Origin: Pseudomonadota bacterium
Lineage (GTDB): Bacteria > Pseudomonadota > Alphaproteobacteria > Rhizobiales > Beijerinckiaceae
Direction: 5' to 3'
NCBI GenBank assembly: GCA_021812505.1
Contig: JAKANG010000107.1
Coordinates: 1-6,034, forward strand
DNA length: 6,034 nucleotides
Part shown: one piece after another, positions 1-5,936 of the stretch
How positions within the stretch are numbered: the stretch's first letter is position 1
Layout of the letters: each line of letters opens with the position of its first letter
Notes under the pieces: model-generated
What the model was told of the DNA's origin: nothing
The model's input: the letters and a program-made list of their open reading frames with translations, nothing else
Database searches by the model: none
Position numbers and translations under genes: made by a program

Positions 1-191
1 TGCTCGCGCAGGTCGGCGCCGGCGTCCACCAGCAGCCGCGTCGGCTCGCGCTCGCCGCGCTTCTCCACGAGAATCGCGCAGCGCCGGCGGCGGTTCTTCG
101 GATTATTGGGATCGCATTCGCCCCAGCCCTGCGCCACGCGCGGGACGCCCGCCGAGGAGCCGCAACCCAGGATCGTAATGTCGAGCGTCAT
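1..191 (-). CDS. PhnP-like MBL-fold metallo-hydrolase, N-terminal part (cut by left edge)
   Basis: The ATG at 191-189 opens a frame that stays open to the window edge, giving the first 63 residues. It begins MTLDITILGCGSSAGVPR, the first strand and glycine-rich turn of COG1235/PhnP-like metallo-beta-lactamase-fold proteins. The family-typical stretch WGECDPNNPKNRRRR follows at residues 23-37, then LLVDAGADLRE at 53-63, the strand carrying the conserved Asp (D56). The HxHxDH metal-binding motif would lie further on and is not in the window. Family members are predicted zinc or manganese phosphodiesterases; the substrate of this housekeeping branch is not firmly known, and the neighbours do not imply a phosphonate role. 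The start overlaps the tatD stop by four bases (ATGA). I see no Shine-Dalgarno sequence in the preceding 20 bases, so translation probably depends on ribosomes finishing tatD. The family call is firm; the precise function is open. Confidence 0.85.
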   Translation of the reverse strand, partial: MTLDITILGCGSSAGVPRVAQGWGECDPNNPKNRRRRCAILVEKRGEREPTRLLVDAGADLRE

Positions 192-973
192 GCAGGGAGC
201 GCCGGCATTTTATCAAACAACGCCAGGGCGTTGGCCGTAGTCACTTCAGCCAGTTTCTCTGGCGTCACGCCCTTGACCTGCGCCAGAAGCCTGGCCGTGT
301 CCGCGACGAAAGCTGGCTCGTTGGTCCTGCCGCGATGAGGCGTCGGCGCGAGGAAGGGCGCGTCGGTCTCGACAAGAATGCGCTCAAGCGGCACGTCCCG
401 GGCGATATCGCGCAATTCCTGCGAATTCTTGAAGGTGACGATTCCCGAGAAGGAGACGTAGAGCCCCAGCTCCACGCCCTTTTCCGCCAACGCCCGGCTG
501 GACGAGAAACAATGCAGCAGGGCCTTGAACCGGCCCTTGGCCATTTCCTCGGCGAGGATCGCCGCCATGTCCTCGTCGGCGTCGCGGGTGTGGATCACCA
601 GCGGCAGGCCGGTCTGGCGCGCGGCTTCGATATGGGCGCGGAACACGCGATGGGCGAGGTCGCGCGGCGCGCGGTCGTAATAATAATCGAGCCCCGCCTC
701 GCCGATCGCCACGCATTTCTCATGCGCCGCCAGTTCCGCGATCTCCGCCGCTGAAAACTCCCGCTCGTCCAGCGCATGGTTGGGATGGGTGCCGACCGAG
801 CAATAGATATTTTCGTCGCCTTCCGCGATCTCGCGGATCGCCGGGAATTTCTCGATCTCGGTGCAGATGGTGACCATCCGCCGCACCCCGGCGGCGCGGG
901 CGCGGGCGAGCACGCCGGCGCGGTCCTGGGCGAGTTCGGGAAAATCCAGATGGCAGTGGGTGTCGATCAACAT
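188..973 (-). CDS. tatD: TatD family metal-dependent hydrolase (3'-5' DNase)
   Basis: A 261-residue TIM-barrel amidohydrolase-fold protein, close to the 260 residues usual for TatD/YcfH proteins. Visible metal-site motifs are DTHCHLD (residues 4-10, H6 and H8), GTHPN (61-65), GEAGLDYYYD (91-100, with E92 as the expected bridging ligand), VIHTRDA (126-132, H128), LLHCFS (152-157, H154) and ETDAPFLAP (202-210, D204). All expected ligands are present, so it should be active. Characterised relatives are cytosolic, divalent-metal-dependent 3'-5' exonucleases linked to DNA repair; no direct role in Tat export is established. The frame stays open far upstream, but I place the start at the ATG at 973-971, because [10 protein letters not shown] is the usual N-terminus and the ATG shares one base with the metG stop (TAATG). 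A GAGG about 13 bases upstream is a distant ribosome-binding site, so coupling to metG is likely. The order metG-tatD-MBL hydrolase is common in alphaproteobacteria. Confidence 0.95.
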   Translation of the reverse strand: MLIDTHCHLDFPELAQDRAGVLARARAAGVRRMVTICTEIEKFPAIREIAEGDENIYCSVGTHPNHALDEREFSAAEIAELAAHEKCVAIGEAGLDYYYDRAPRDLAHRVFRAHIEAARQTGLPLVIHTRDADEDMAAILAEEMAKGRFKALLHCFSSSRALAEKGVELGLYVSFSGIVTFKNSQELRDIARDVPLERILVETDAPFLAPTPHRGRTNEPAFVADTARLLAQVKGVTPEKLAEVTTANALALFDKMPALPA

Positions 974-2535
974 TACTTCGTCTTTTCCTCGGCGGCTTCC
1001 GGCTCGACATAGCGCGGGAAGATCGGCGCCGGCTGCGGCAGGTCCGTCCCCGCGAACAGCCGATGTTCCGGCCTCGCATAGACATAGGCGCGCTCGTCGG
1101 CGCGAACAGAGAGCAGGTCCAGCAATTTTCCCGCCGCCTCCGGAATGAAGGGCTGGCACATTATGCCGACGACGCGCAGCGTCTCGATGGTCGTGAACAG
1201 GACGGCGTCGCGGCGCGCCGGGTCGCTCTTGCCGAGCTTCCAGGGCTCCTGCCCCGCGAAATAGCGGTTGGCGTCGCCGACCACCGCCCAGATCTCGGCC
1301 AAGGCCTGATGCGGCAGAAAGGCTTGCATCGCCGCGCGAACCGCTGCGACCGCGCCATAGGCCTTGGCCAGCATTTCGGCGTCCGGCGCCTGGGTCTCGC
1401 CAGCTTCCGGAACGCGCGCGCCGCAATTCTTGGCGATCATCGACAGCGAGCGCTGCGCCAGATTGCCGAGGTCGTTGGCGAGATCGGCGTTGATGCGCTG
1501 GACGATGGCCTCGTGCGAATAATTGCCGTCCTGGCCGAAGGGCACCTCGCGCAGGAAGAAATAGCGCAGGGCGTCCACGCCGTAATGATCGGCGAGAGCC
1601 ATCGGGTCGATGACATTGCCGACCGATTTCGACATTTTCTCGCCGCGGTTGAACAGAAAGCCGTGGACGACGATCTGCTTCGGCAAGGGCACGTCCGCCG
1701 ACATCAGGAAGGCCGGCCAGAAGATCGCGTGGAAGCGGGTGATGTCCTTGCCGATGACATGGGCGTCTGCCGGCCAGTATTTTTTCCGCGCGCCGCCCTC
1801 GAACCAGCCGGTCGCCGTCAGGTAATTGGTCAGGGCGTCCACCCAGACATACATGACATGGCGCTCGTCGCCGGGCACGGGAATGCCCCAGTCAAAGGTC
1901 GTGCGGCTGATCGAAAGGTCATTCAGGCCCCGCTTCACGAAGGCCACGATCTCGTTGCGGTATTTCTCCGGCGTGATGAAATCCGGATTGGCCTCGTAGT
2001 GGGCCAGCAACTTCTCGCCATAGGCCGAGAGCCGGAAGAAATAGCTCTCCTCCTCGACCCATTCGACCGGCGTGCCGGTTGGCGCGAATTTCTTGCCCTC
2101 CGGATTCTGGGTCAGCTCGCTCTCATCGTAATAGGCTTCGTCGCGGACCGAATACCAGCCGGAATATTTCGACAGATAGATGTCGCCCTTGGCCGCCATC
2201 CGCCGCCAGATTTCCTGCACGCACGCCTTGTGGCGCGCCTGGGTCGTGCGCACGACGTCGTCGGCGAGCGCGTTGAGCTTTTCGCCCATGGCCTGGAACT
2301 GCGCCGCCGTGCGGTCGGCGAGCGCCTGGGGGTCAAGGCCCTCGCGCGCCGCCGTCTGCTGCATCTTCAGGCCGTGCTCGTCCATGCCTGTCACGAACAG
2401 GGTGTCGCGCCCGTCGAGGCGGTTGAATCGCGCGAAGGCGTCGGTGGCGATGCGCTCATAGGCATGGCCGATATGGGGCGCGCCATTGGCGTAGGGAATG
2501 GCTGTGGTGATGTAAAAAGGAACGGTCACGGACAT
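973..2535 (-). CDS. metG: Methionyl-tRNA synthetase, short zinc-knuckle-less form
   Basis: A 520-residue class I aminoacyl-tRNA synthetase that charges tRNA-Met with methionine for initiation and elongation in the cytosol. It opens with [12 protein letters not shown], followed by the HIGH signature at residues 21-24. Further methionine-site motifs are FVTGMDEHG (47-55), [10 protein letters not shown] (229-238) and [15 protein letters not shown] (262-276); the KMSKS loop is intact at 300-304. The anticodon-binding helical domain covers roughly 340-480, with FAGQEPWKL at 426-434. The insert where many MetRS carry Cys-x-x-Cys zinc knuckles reads [12 protein letters not shown] (127-138) and has no cysteines; the protein has only C105, C371 and C460. 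There is no C-terminal EMAPII/Trbp111-type tRNA-binding domain, which explains the short length compared with 677 residues in E. coli. The start is set by the conserved N-terminus; only a weak GAG lies about 12 bases upstream. First gene of the metG-tatD-MBL unit. Confidence 0.97.
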   Translation of the reverse strand: MSVTVPFYITTAIPYANGAPHIGHAYERIATDAFARFNRLDGRDTLFVTGMDEHGLKMQQTAAREGLDPQALADRTAAQFQAMGEKLNALADDVVRTTQARHKACVQEIWRRMAAKGDIYLSKYSGWYSVRDEAYYDESELTQNPEGKKFAPTGTPVEWVEEESYFFRLSAYGEKLLAHYEANPDFITPEKYRNEIVAFVKRGLNDLSISRTTFDWGIPVPGDERHVMYVWVDALTNYLTATGWFEGGARKKYWPADAHVIGKDITRFHAIFWPAFLMSADVPLPKQIVVHGFLFNRGEKMSKSVGNVIDPMALADHYGVDALRYFFLREVPFGQDGNYSHEAIVQRINADLANDLGNLAQRSLSMIAKNCGARVPEAGETQAPDAEMLAKAYGAVAAVRAAMQAFLPHQALAEIWAVVGDANRYFAGQEPWKLGKSDPARRDAVLFTTIETLRVVGIMCQPFIPEAAGKLLDLLSVRADERAYVYARPEHRLFAGTDLPQPAPIFPRYVEPEAAEEKTK

Positions 2536-2628
2536 GGGCGCGGGAATCTCGGCTTGGGCGGCGGCAGCGCAAACTAGTCAAAGCGCGCCGCCGGGGAAAG
2601 TCCCTTTGCCGCCATCGCGGCCCCCTCG
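2536..2628 (-). other. Short metG upstream spacer, no clear terminator
   Basis: The 93 bases between the flavin-binding gene and metG hold no clear intrinsic terminator, only a 4-bp GGGA/TCCC hairpin near 2595-2606 without a T-run. One minus-strand TTGACT (2576-2581) matches a sigma-70 -35 box at five of six positions, but no good -10 follows at the right distance. metG could therefore be read from its own weak promoter or co-transcribed with the gene upstream. Confidence 0.3.
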
Positions 2629-3285
2629 TCAGCCTTCGCCTTTGGCGATCAGTTCTGCATAGCTTTCCATTGAAAGCTCTCCTCCGGCGCCGGCGACCCG
2701 ATCCCGATCGCGCGCCGGTATGGCGTCCTGCACGATATCCAGCCGCTTCCAGCCGGGCAGCGGCGCCTGCGCTTCCGGCTGCGGCACATATTTCGAGAGC
2801 CCGAGCTTCTCGTGGCGATGGATATAGCGCGGGCAATTGACCCAGATCGCGTCGACCGCGACACTGACCAGAAATTCCGCGCCTGGATAGAGTTCGAGAA
2901 GCGGATGCTCGAAGACCGCTTCCGCCGCGCCTTGAACGCGCAGGCGGTTGGGCGTCACGAAATCGATGAACAGCAGGCCGACCTGCGCCATGTTCATCAG
3001 ATTCCCCGCCGAATAATACATGCCGTTGCCGTCGTACCAGGGAAAGACCAGGGCCGAGGGGCCGATGACCCTTACGAAGCCTGGCGCGCCGCCCTTGTAG
3101 GAAACGGTGGGCCGGCCCGCCACATCGATGGTCGAGAGAAAGAACATGTCCAACGACTGAATGAACGCGCTCTCGTGCTCCTCGAATTCATGATGGACAA
3201 TGTTGTTTTCCATCAGATCGGCCATGCGGCGCGAATCGAACCTGTCCTGCAGGGCGCGATGCCTCTCCGAGTAGAATTTCGACAT
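2629..3285 (-). CDS. Pyridoxamine 5'-phosphate oxidase-like flavin-binding protein
   Basis: A 218-residue soluble protein resembling COG3576, the predicted flavin-nucleotide-binding relatives of PNPOx. Supporting segments are FFLSTIDVAGRPTVSYKGG (48-66, the first split-barrel strands and the FMN-phosphate-contacting turn), PGFVRVIG (68-75), GNLMNMAQVGLLFIDF (94-109), PNRLRVQGAAE (112-122) and VNCPRYIHRHEKL (149-161), the last being characteristic of this subgroup. It is not a plain PdxH: the C-terminal PNPOx dimerisation/substrate segment is not recognisable, so pyridoxal phosphate synthesis should not be assumed. It may bind FMN (or another flavin-like cofactor) and act as a small reductase, but the substrate is unknown. 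The ATG at 3285 is chosen because AAAGGA lies six bases upstream; an in-frame ATG at 3414 would add 43 poorly family-like residues. The gene is divergent from alkB and 93 bases upstream of metG on the same strand. Confidence 0.82.
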   Translation of the reverse strand: MSKFYSERHRALQDRFDSRRMADLMENNIVHHEFEEHESAFIQSLDMFFLSTIDVAGRPTVSYKGGAPGFVRVIGPSALVFPWYDGNGMYYSAGNLMNMAQVGLLFIDFVTPNRLRVQGAAEAVFEHPLLELYPGAEFLVSVAVDAIWVNCPRYIHRHEKLGLSKYVPQPEAQAPLPGWKRLDIVQDAIPARDRDRVAGAGGELSMESYAELIAKGEG

Positions 3286-3291
3286 GGCCGA

Positions 3292-3297
3292 TCCTTT
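3292..3297 (-). promoter_or_regulatory. Ribosome-binding site of the flavin-binding gene
   Basis: AAAGGA on the minus strand, six bases before the ATG at 3285. It decides the start in favour of the 218-residue form over the upstream in-frame ATG at 3414. Confidence 0.75.
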
Positions 3298-3444
3298 CTG
3301 ATCGTGGAAATTCCGCCCCGACTCTTGCGGCTCAAGACCGAACGGCGCCTCAAGCATCGCGATCGCGCGCGCGCAGGCAAGAGCCTCACGACCTGGAAAC
3401 ATGGGCCGTTTCACCGATTTTCTCGTAGATTTTTCTTATTCTTC

Positions 3445-3480
3445 AAGTTTCGGCGTTTTGTCGCACTCGGGATCAAACTT
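3445..3480. repeat. Spaced inverted repeat AAGTTT / AAACTT upstream of alkB
   Basis: AAGTTT at 3445-3450 and AAACTT at 3475-3480 form a 6-bp inverted repeat with a 24-base gap. CTTCAA also occurs as a direct repeat at 3441-3446 and 3478-3483, overlapping both arms. The arms flank the candidate alkB -35 hexamer. This could be a two-site operator, but such a short repeat may be chance in AT-rich sequence. Confidence 0.25.
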
Positions 3481-3481
3481 C

Positions 3482-3498
3482 AAAATCCCCCGGATTTT
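3482..3498. repeat. Perfect 7-bp inverted repeat AAAATCC-CCC-GGATTTT upstream of alkB
   Basis: AAAATCC at 3482-3488 and GGATTTT at 3492-3498 are exact inverted copies around a 3-base CCC loop, about 90 bases before the alkB start. It overlaps the candidate -10 (3481-3486) and is followed by TTGTTT. It could be an operator for an alkB regulator, or a weak hairpin with a T-rich tail in the leader. The stem has only two G:C pairs, so I do not call it a terminator. Confidence 0.4.
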
Positions 3499-3579
3499 TT
3501 GTTTAAATTGTATTAACCGCAACAATCCGGCCGCACCGCCTTCGCTAAAGAGCGGACTAGCAAGGATTTTCACGCCATC

Positions 3580-3583
3580 GGAG
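3580..3583 (+). promoter_or_regulatory. Ribosome-binding site setting the GTG start of alkB
   Basis: GGAG lies six bases before the GTG at 3590. The in-frame ATG at 3632 and the far-upstream ATG at 3401 lack comparable sites. The GTG start also places the histidine boxes at the same residue numbers as I recall for the Pseudomonas putida GPo1 AlkB. Confidence 0.75.
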
Positions 3584-3589
3584 CGCGCC

Positions 3590-4774
3590 GTGAGCCCCAT
3601 CGAAAGCTTTCTGCCCAGCCGCGACAGCAGCATGTATGGAGCCAAGCGCTGGCTCTGGCTGTTCGGTTTCATTCCTCCGGCCCTGCCTGTCTTCGGCTAT
3701 CTTCTCGTCAGGGCGACCGGGCTGCCGCTGTTCTACTGGTTCGGCCCCCTTTTCATTCTCGGCGTCGTCGTGATCGACATGGTCGTCGGCGTGGACAAGT
3801 CGAATTACGCGGTGTCCGAAATCGCGGCGGTCGAAAGCGAGCCCTATTACCGCTGGGTCGCGGACCTCGTCATGCCGATCCAATATGCCTCGCTGCTCTG
3901 GAGCGCCTGGATGCTGGTCCATGGCGGGCTCGACGCGATCAACTCGGTGGGGCTCGCCGCGACGCTCGGCATCGCCAACGGCATCGCGATCACCAACGCC
4001 CATGAGATCGGCCACAAGCCCGCGAATCTGGAGCGCTGGCTGGCGAAATTCGTCCTCGCCCCCACCTTCTTCGGCCATTTCACCATCGAGCATAACGGCG
4101 GGCACCATGTCTGGGCGGCGACGCCAGAGGATTTCTCCTCGGCGCGCATGGGCGAGAATTTCTATGTCTATTTCCCGCGCACCCTGATCGGCGGTATCAA
4201 GGAAGCCTGGACGCTGGAAAAGGAGCGTTTTGCTCGGCGCGGCAAATCGCATTGGAGCTGGCGCAACGACGTGCTGTCCGCCTGGACCGTGACGCCGCTT
4301 CTGTTCGGCGCGCTCGTCGCCTGGCTCGGCTGGAGCGCGTTGCCCTGGCTGGTCCTGCAAGGCTTTATCGGCCTGACCATGCTGGAAATGGTCAATTACG
4401 TCCAGCATTACGGCCTGTTGCGCGCCAAGCGCGAGGATGGCCGCTACCTGCCCTGCGAGCCGCGCCATTCATGGAATTCGAGCCATCTGGCGACGAACAT
4501 CATGCTCTATCACCTGCCGCGCCATTCAGACCATCACGCCCATCCGATGCGCCATTATCAGGCTTTGCGCCATTTCGAGGAGGCGCCGCAACTGCCGACC
4601 GGCTATGCAGGCATGAGCCTGATCACCCTCATTCCGCCGCTGTGGAATCGGATCGTCGATCCCGTCCTCGTCGCCCATGCGAAGGGCGATCTCGAAAAGC
4701 TCAACGTCCATCCGCCAGCCAGGGCGCGCCTCGCCCGGAAATGGGGCGGCTGGCGCAAGCCGTCAGCGGCGTAG
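3590..4774 (+). CDS. alkB: Alkane 1-monooxygenase (integral-membrane di-iron AlkB)
   Basis: A 394-residue membrane enzyme, close to the roughly 400 usual for AlkB. It hydroxylates the terminal carbon of n-alkanes to 1-alkanols in the inner membrane using O2 and electrons delivered by rubredoxin. Hydrophobic segments fall near residues 21-41, 46-68, 93-112, 118-136, 234-256 and 257-269, fitting the six-helix fold. The nine expected iron-ligand histidines are all present: HEIGHK (138-143; H138, H142), EHNGGHH (167-173; H168, H172, H173), NYVQHYGL (269-276; H273) and [11 protein letters not shown] (309-319; H312, H315, H316). HSWNSSH (293-299) and QLPTGYAG (334-341) also match the family. No rubredoxin domain is fused at the C-terminus, and none is encoded nearby. 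The GTG start is supported by GGAG six bases upstream. The gene is divergent from the flavin-binding gene and overlaps the queA 3' end by 12 bases. XylM-like or fatty-acid desaturase assignments fit less well, given the exact AlkB histidine boxes. The preferred chain length cannot be read with certainty. Confidence 0.95.
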   Translation: MSPIESFLPSRDSSMYGAKRWLWLFGFIPPALPVFGYLLVRATGLPLFYWFGPLFILGVVVIDMVVGVDKSNYAVSEIAAVESEPYYRWVADLVMPIQYASLLWSAWMLVHGGLDAINSVGLAATLGIANGIAITNAHEIGHKPANLERWLAKFVLAPTFFGHFTIEHNGGHHVWAATPEDFSSARMGENFYVYFPRTLIGGIKEAWTLEKERFARRGKSHWSWRNDVLSAWTVTPLLFGALVAWLGWSALPWLVLQGFIGLTMLEMVNYVQHYGLLRAKREDGRYLPCEPRHSWNSSHLATNIMLYHLPRHSDHHAHPMRHYQALRHFEEAPQLPTGYAGMSLITLIPPLWNRIVDPVLVAHAKGDLEKLNVHPPARARLARKWGGWRKPSAA

Positions 4775-5833
4775 CAACAGGCAGGCGTCGCCGTAGGAAT
4801 AGAAGCGGTAGCCGTGTTCGATCGCATGGGCGTAGGCGGCCTTCATGCGGTCGAGCCCCGCGAAGGCGCTGACCAGCATGAAGAGCGTCGAGCGCGGCAG
4901 GTGGAAATTGGTCATCAGGACATCCACCGCGCGAAAGGCGTAACCCGGCGTGATGAAGATCGCGGTGTCGCCGGCGAAGGATTTGATTTCGCCCGATGGA
5001 TCAGCGGCGCTTTCGAGGATGCGCAAGGAGGTCGTGCCAACGGCGACGATGCGCCCGCCCGCCGCCCGCGCCGCATTGAGCCGCGCGGCGACCTCAGCGG
5101 GGATTTCGCCCCATTCGGAATGCATCCGGTGATCGGCGGTGTCCTCCGCCTTGACCGGCAAGAAGGTTCCCGCGCCGACCAGCAGCGTCACCTTCTCGAT
5201 GGTCGCGCCCGCCTTGAGGACAGATTCCACGAGTTCGGGCGTGAAATGCAGCCCCGCCGTCGGCGCGGCGACCGCGCCGCTCCTGTCGGCGAATAGCGTC
5301 TGGTAATCGCGGGCGTCGCTGGCGTCCTCGGCGCGGCGCGCGGCGATATAGGGCGGCAGGGGCATGTGGCCGAGGGCGAAAATGGCGTCGTCGAGCGCGG
5401 GGCCGGAGAGATTGAACGACAAAAGCGCTTCGCCTTCGTCCTTTTCCTTCACCTCGGCCCAGAGCGCGCCCGCCTGGCACGCCGCTCCCTCGCCGGGCTC
5501 TCCAAAAACGACCTTCTCGCCCAGCTTCAACTTTTTCGCGGGCCGCACGAAGGCCCGCCAATGCGAGGCGTCCTCGCGCTTGTGCAATGTGGCGTCGATC
5601 CGCGCGACTGCCTCGCCGCGCCGCCGCCAGCCAAACAATTGCGCCGGAATGACCTTGGCGTCATTGACGACCATCACGTCGCCCTTGCGCAAGAAGTTCG
5701 GCAGGTCACGAACCGAAGAATCGCTCAAGCCCTGCGGCGCCACGACCAGCATCCGCGCGCTATCGCGCGGCTCGGCGGGCCGCAAGGCGATGCGGTCTTC
5801 GGGAAGGTCGAAATCGAACAGATCCACGCGCAA
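4763..5833 (-). CDS. queA: S-adenosylmethionine:tRNA ribosyltransferase-isomerase
   Basis: A 356-residue cytosolic enzyme of queuosine synthesis. It transfers and isomerises the ribose of S-adenosylmethionine onto preQ1 at position 34 of tRNAs with GUN anticodons, giving epoxyqueuosine and releasing adenine and methionine. Diagnostic segments in order are [20 protein letters not shown] (2-21), [12 protein letters not shown] (55-66), GHMPLPPYI (155-163), [13 protein letters not shown] (186-198), GAGTFLPV (220-227), HRMHSEW (235-241), [11 protein letters not shown] (265-275), [19 protein letters not shown] (308-326) and FYSYGDACL (344-352). All are intact. I choose the TTG at 5833-5831 because it gives the family-typical [11 protein letters not shown] and sits nine bases after GGAG. 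The TTG at 5842 touches that GGAG with no spacing. There is no in-frame ATG, and a TGA at 5863-5861 closes the frame upstream. tgt, the usual downstream partner, is absent; alkB converges instead. Confidence 0.95.
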   Translation of the reverse strand: MRVDLFDFDLPEDRIALRPAEPRDSARMLVVAPQGLSDSSVRDLPNFLRKGDVMVVNDAKVIPAQLFGWRRRGEAVARIDATLHKREDASHWRAFVRPAKKLKLGEKVVFGEPGEGAACQAGALWAEVKEKDEGEALLSFNLSGPALDDAIFALGHMPLPPYIAARRAEDASDARDYQTLFADRSGAVAAPTAGLHFTPELVESVLKAGATIEKVTLLVGAGTFLPVKAEDTADHRMHSEWGEIPAEVAARLNAARAAGGRIVAVGTTSLRILESAADPSGEIKSFAGDTAIFITPGYAFRAVDVLMTNFHLPRSTLFMLVSAFAGLDRMKAAYAHAIEHGYRFYSYGDACLLLRR

Positions 5834-5842
5834 GCGAAACAA

Positions 5843-5846
5843 CTCC
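5843..5846 (-). promoter_or_regulatory. Ribosome-binding site of queA
   Basis: GGAG on the minus strand directly abuts the TTG at 5842 but lies nine bases before the TTG at 5833, a workable spacing. This supports the shorter 356-residue QueA. Confidence 0.6.
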
Positions 5847-5860
5847 GGCTCAGGGCGCGG

Positions 5861-5888
5861 TCATAATGCGCATGGAGAAAAATCTCAA
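5861..5888 (-). promoter_or_regulatory. Possible queA promoter
   Basis: On the minus strand TTGAGA (5883-5888) followed 16 bases later by TTATGA (about 5861-5866) weakly resembles a sigma-70 promoter. It begins at the T-rich tail of the upstream terminator, the only non-coding space available. The -10 match is poor, so this is a location guess more than a motif call. Confidence 0.25.
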
Positions 5889-5915
5889 AAGAAAACCCCG
5901 CCGAAGCGGGGCTTT
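5887..5915 (-). terminator. Intrinsic terminator with UUCG tetraloop
   Basis: On the minus strand the sequence reads CCCCGC-TTCG-GCGGGG followed by TTTTCTTTT. The stem arms are at 5906-5911 and 5896-5901, with the loop at 5902-5905. The perfect 6-bp GC stem is closed by a stable C(UUCG)G loop. It lies about 25 bases after the stop codon at 5937, so it ends the gene at the right edge and insulates queA. On the plus strand the tail is only CTTTCC, so leftward termination is clearly favoured. Confidence 0.92.
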
Positions 5916-5936
5916 CCTTCTATCGTTCCGAAAGGG

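Larger units (their letters stand above)
3286..3589. promoter_or_regulatory. Divergent intergenic region between flavin-binding gene and alkB
   Basis: These 304 bases separate two divergent starts, so both promoters should lie here. The part from about 3415 to 3525 is distinctly AT-rich against the GC-rich surroundings. By eye, a weak plus-strand sigma-70-like pair is TTGTCG (3458-3463) with CAAAAT (3481-3486), a 17-base spacer. A weak minus-strand pair is TTGAAG (3441-3446) with GAAAAT (3417-3422), an 18-base spacer. Each hexamer matches consensus at only about four of six positions, so these are candidates rather than calls. Two inverted repeats also lie in this core. No small gene with a convincing start and ribosome-binding site was found. 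Confidence 0.55.

Noticed and set aside
974..1426. A longer TatD with 151 extra N-terminal residues.
   Set aside because: The extension lies wholly inside metG in another frame and is Arg/Gly/Ala-rich without family similarity. The ATG at 973 gives the standard TatD length and N-terminus.
1063..2577. A 504-codon plus-strand open frame antisense to nearly all of metG.
   Set aside because: It mirrors a clearly conserved synthetase gene, its product has no recognisable motif, and long antisense frames are common in GC-rich genes with biased third positions.
2573..2578. ACTAGT palindrome in the metG upstream spacer as an operator.
   Set aside because: A single 6-base palindrome without extended arms or a repeated copy is expected by chance.
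3363..3375. Short CG dinucleotide run.
   Set aside because: Only about six units in GC-rich sequence; no sign of a functional repeat.
3286..3414. An upstream ATG adding 43 residues to the flavin-binding protein.
   Set aside because: The ATG at 3285 has a good ribosome-binding site at the right spacing, and the extension does not look like the family. It would also take up much of the divergent promoter region.
3482..3504. The inverted repeat followed by T-rich sequence as an intrinsic terminator.
   Set aside because: The stem has only two G:C pairs, the T-run is interrupted, and no plus-strand gene ends just upstream.
3401..3589. An ATG at 3401 adding 63 residues to AlkB.
   Set aside because: The extension crosses the AT-rich promoter-like core and lacks a ribosome-binding site. 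The GTG at 3590 has GGAG six bases before it and gives the normal AlkB length.
3557..4468. A 303-codon minus-strand open frame antisense to alkB.
   Set aside because: It lies opposite AlkB's conserved histidine boxes. The His/Asp/Arg-rich translation is the usual artefact of reading the complement of a GC-rich gene.
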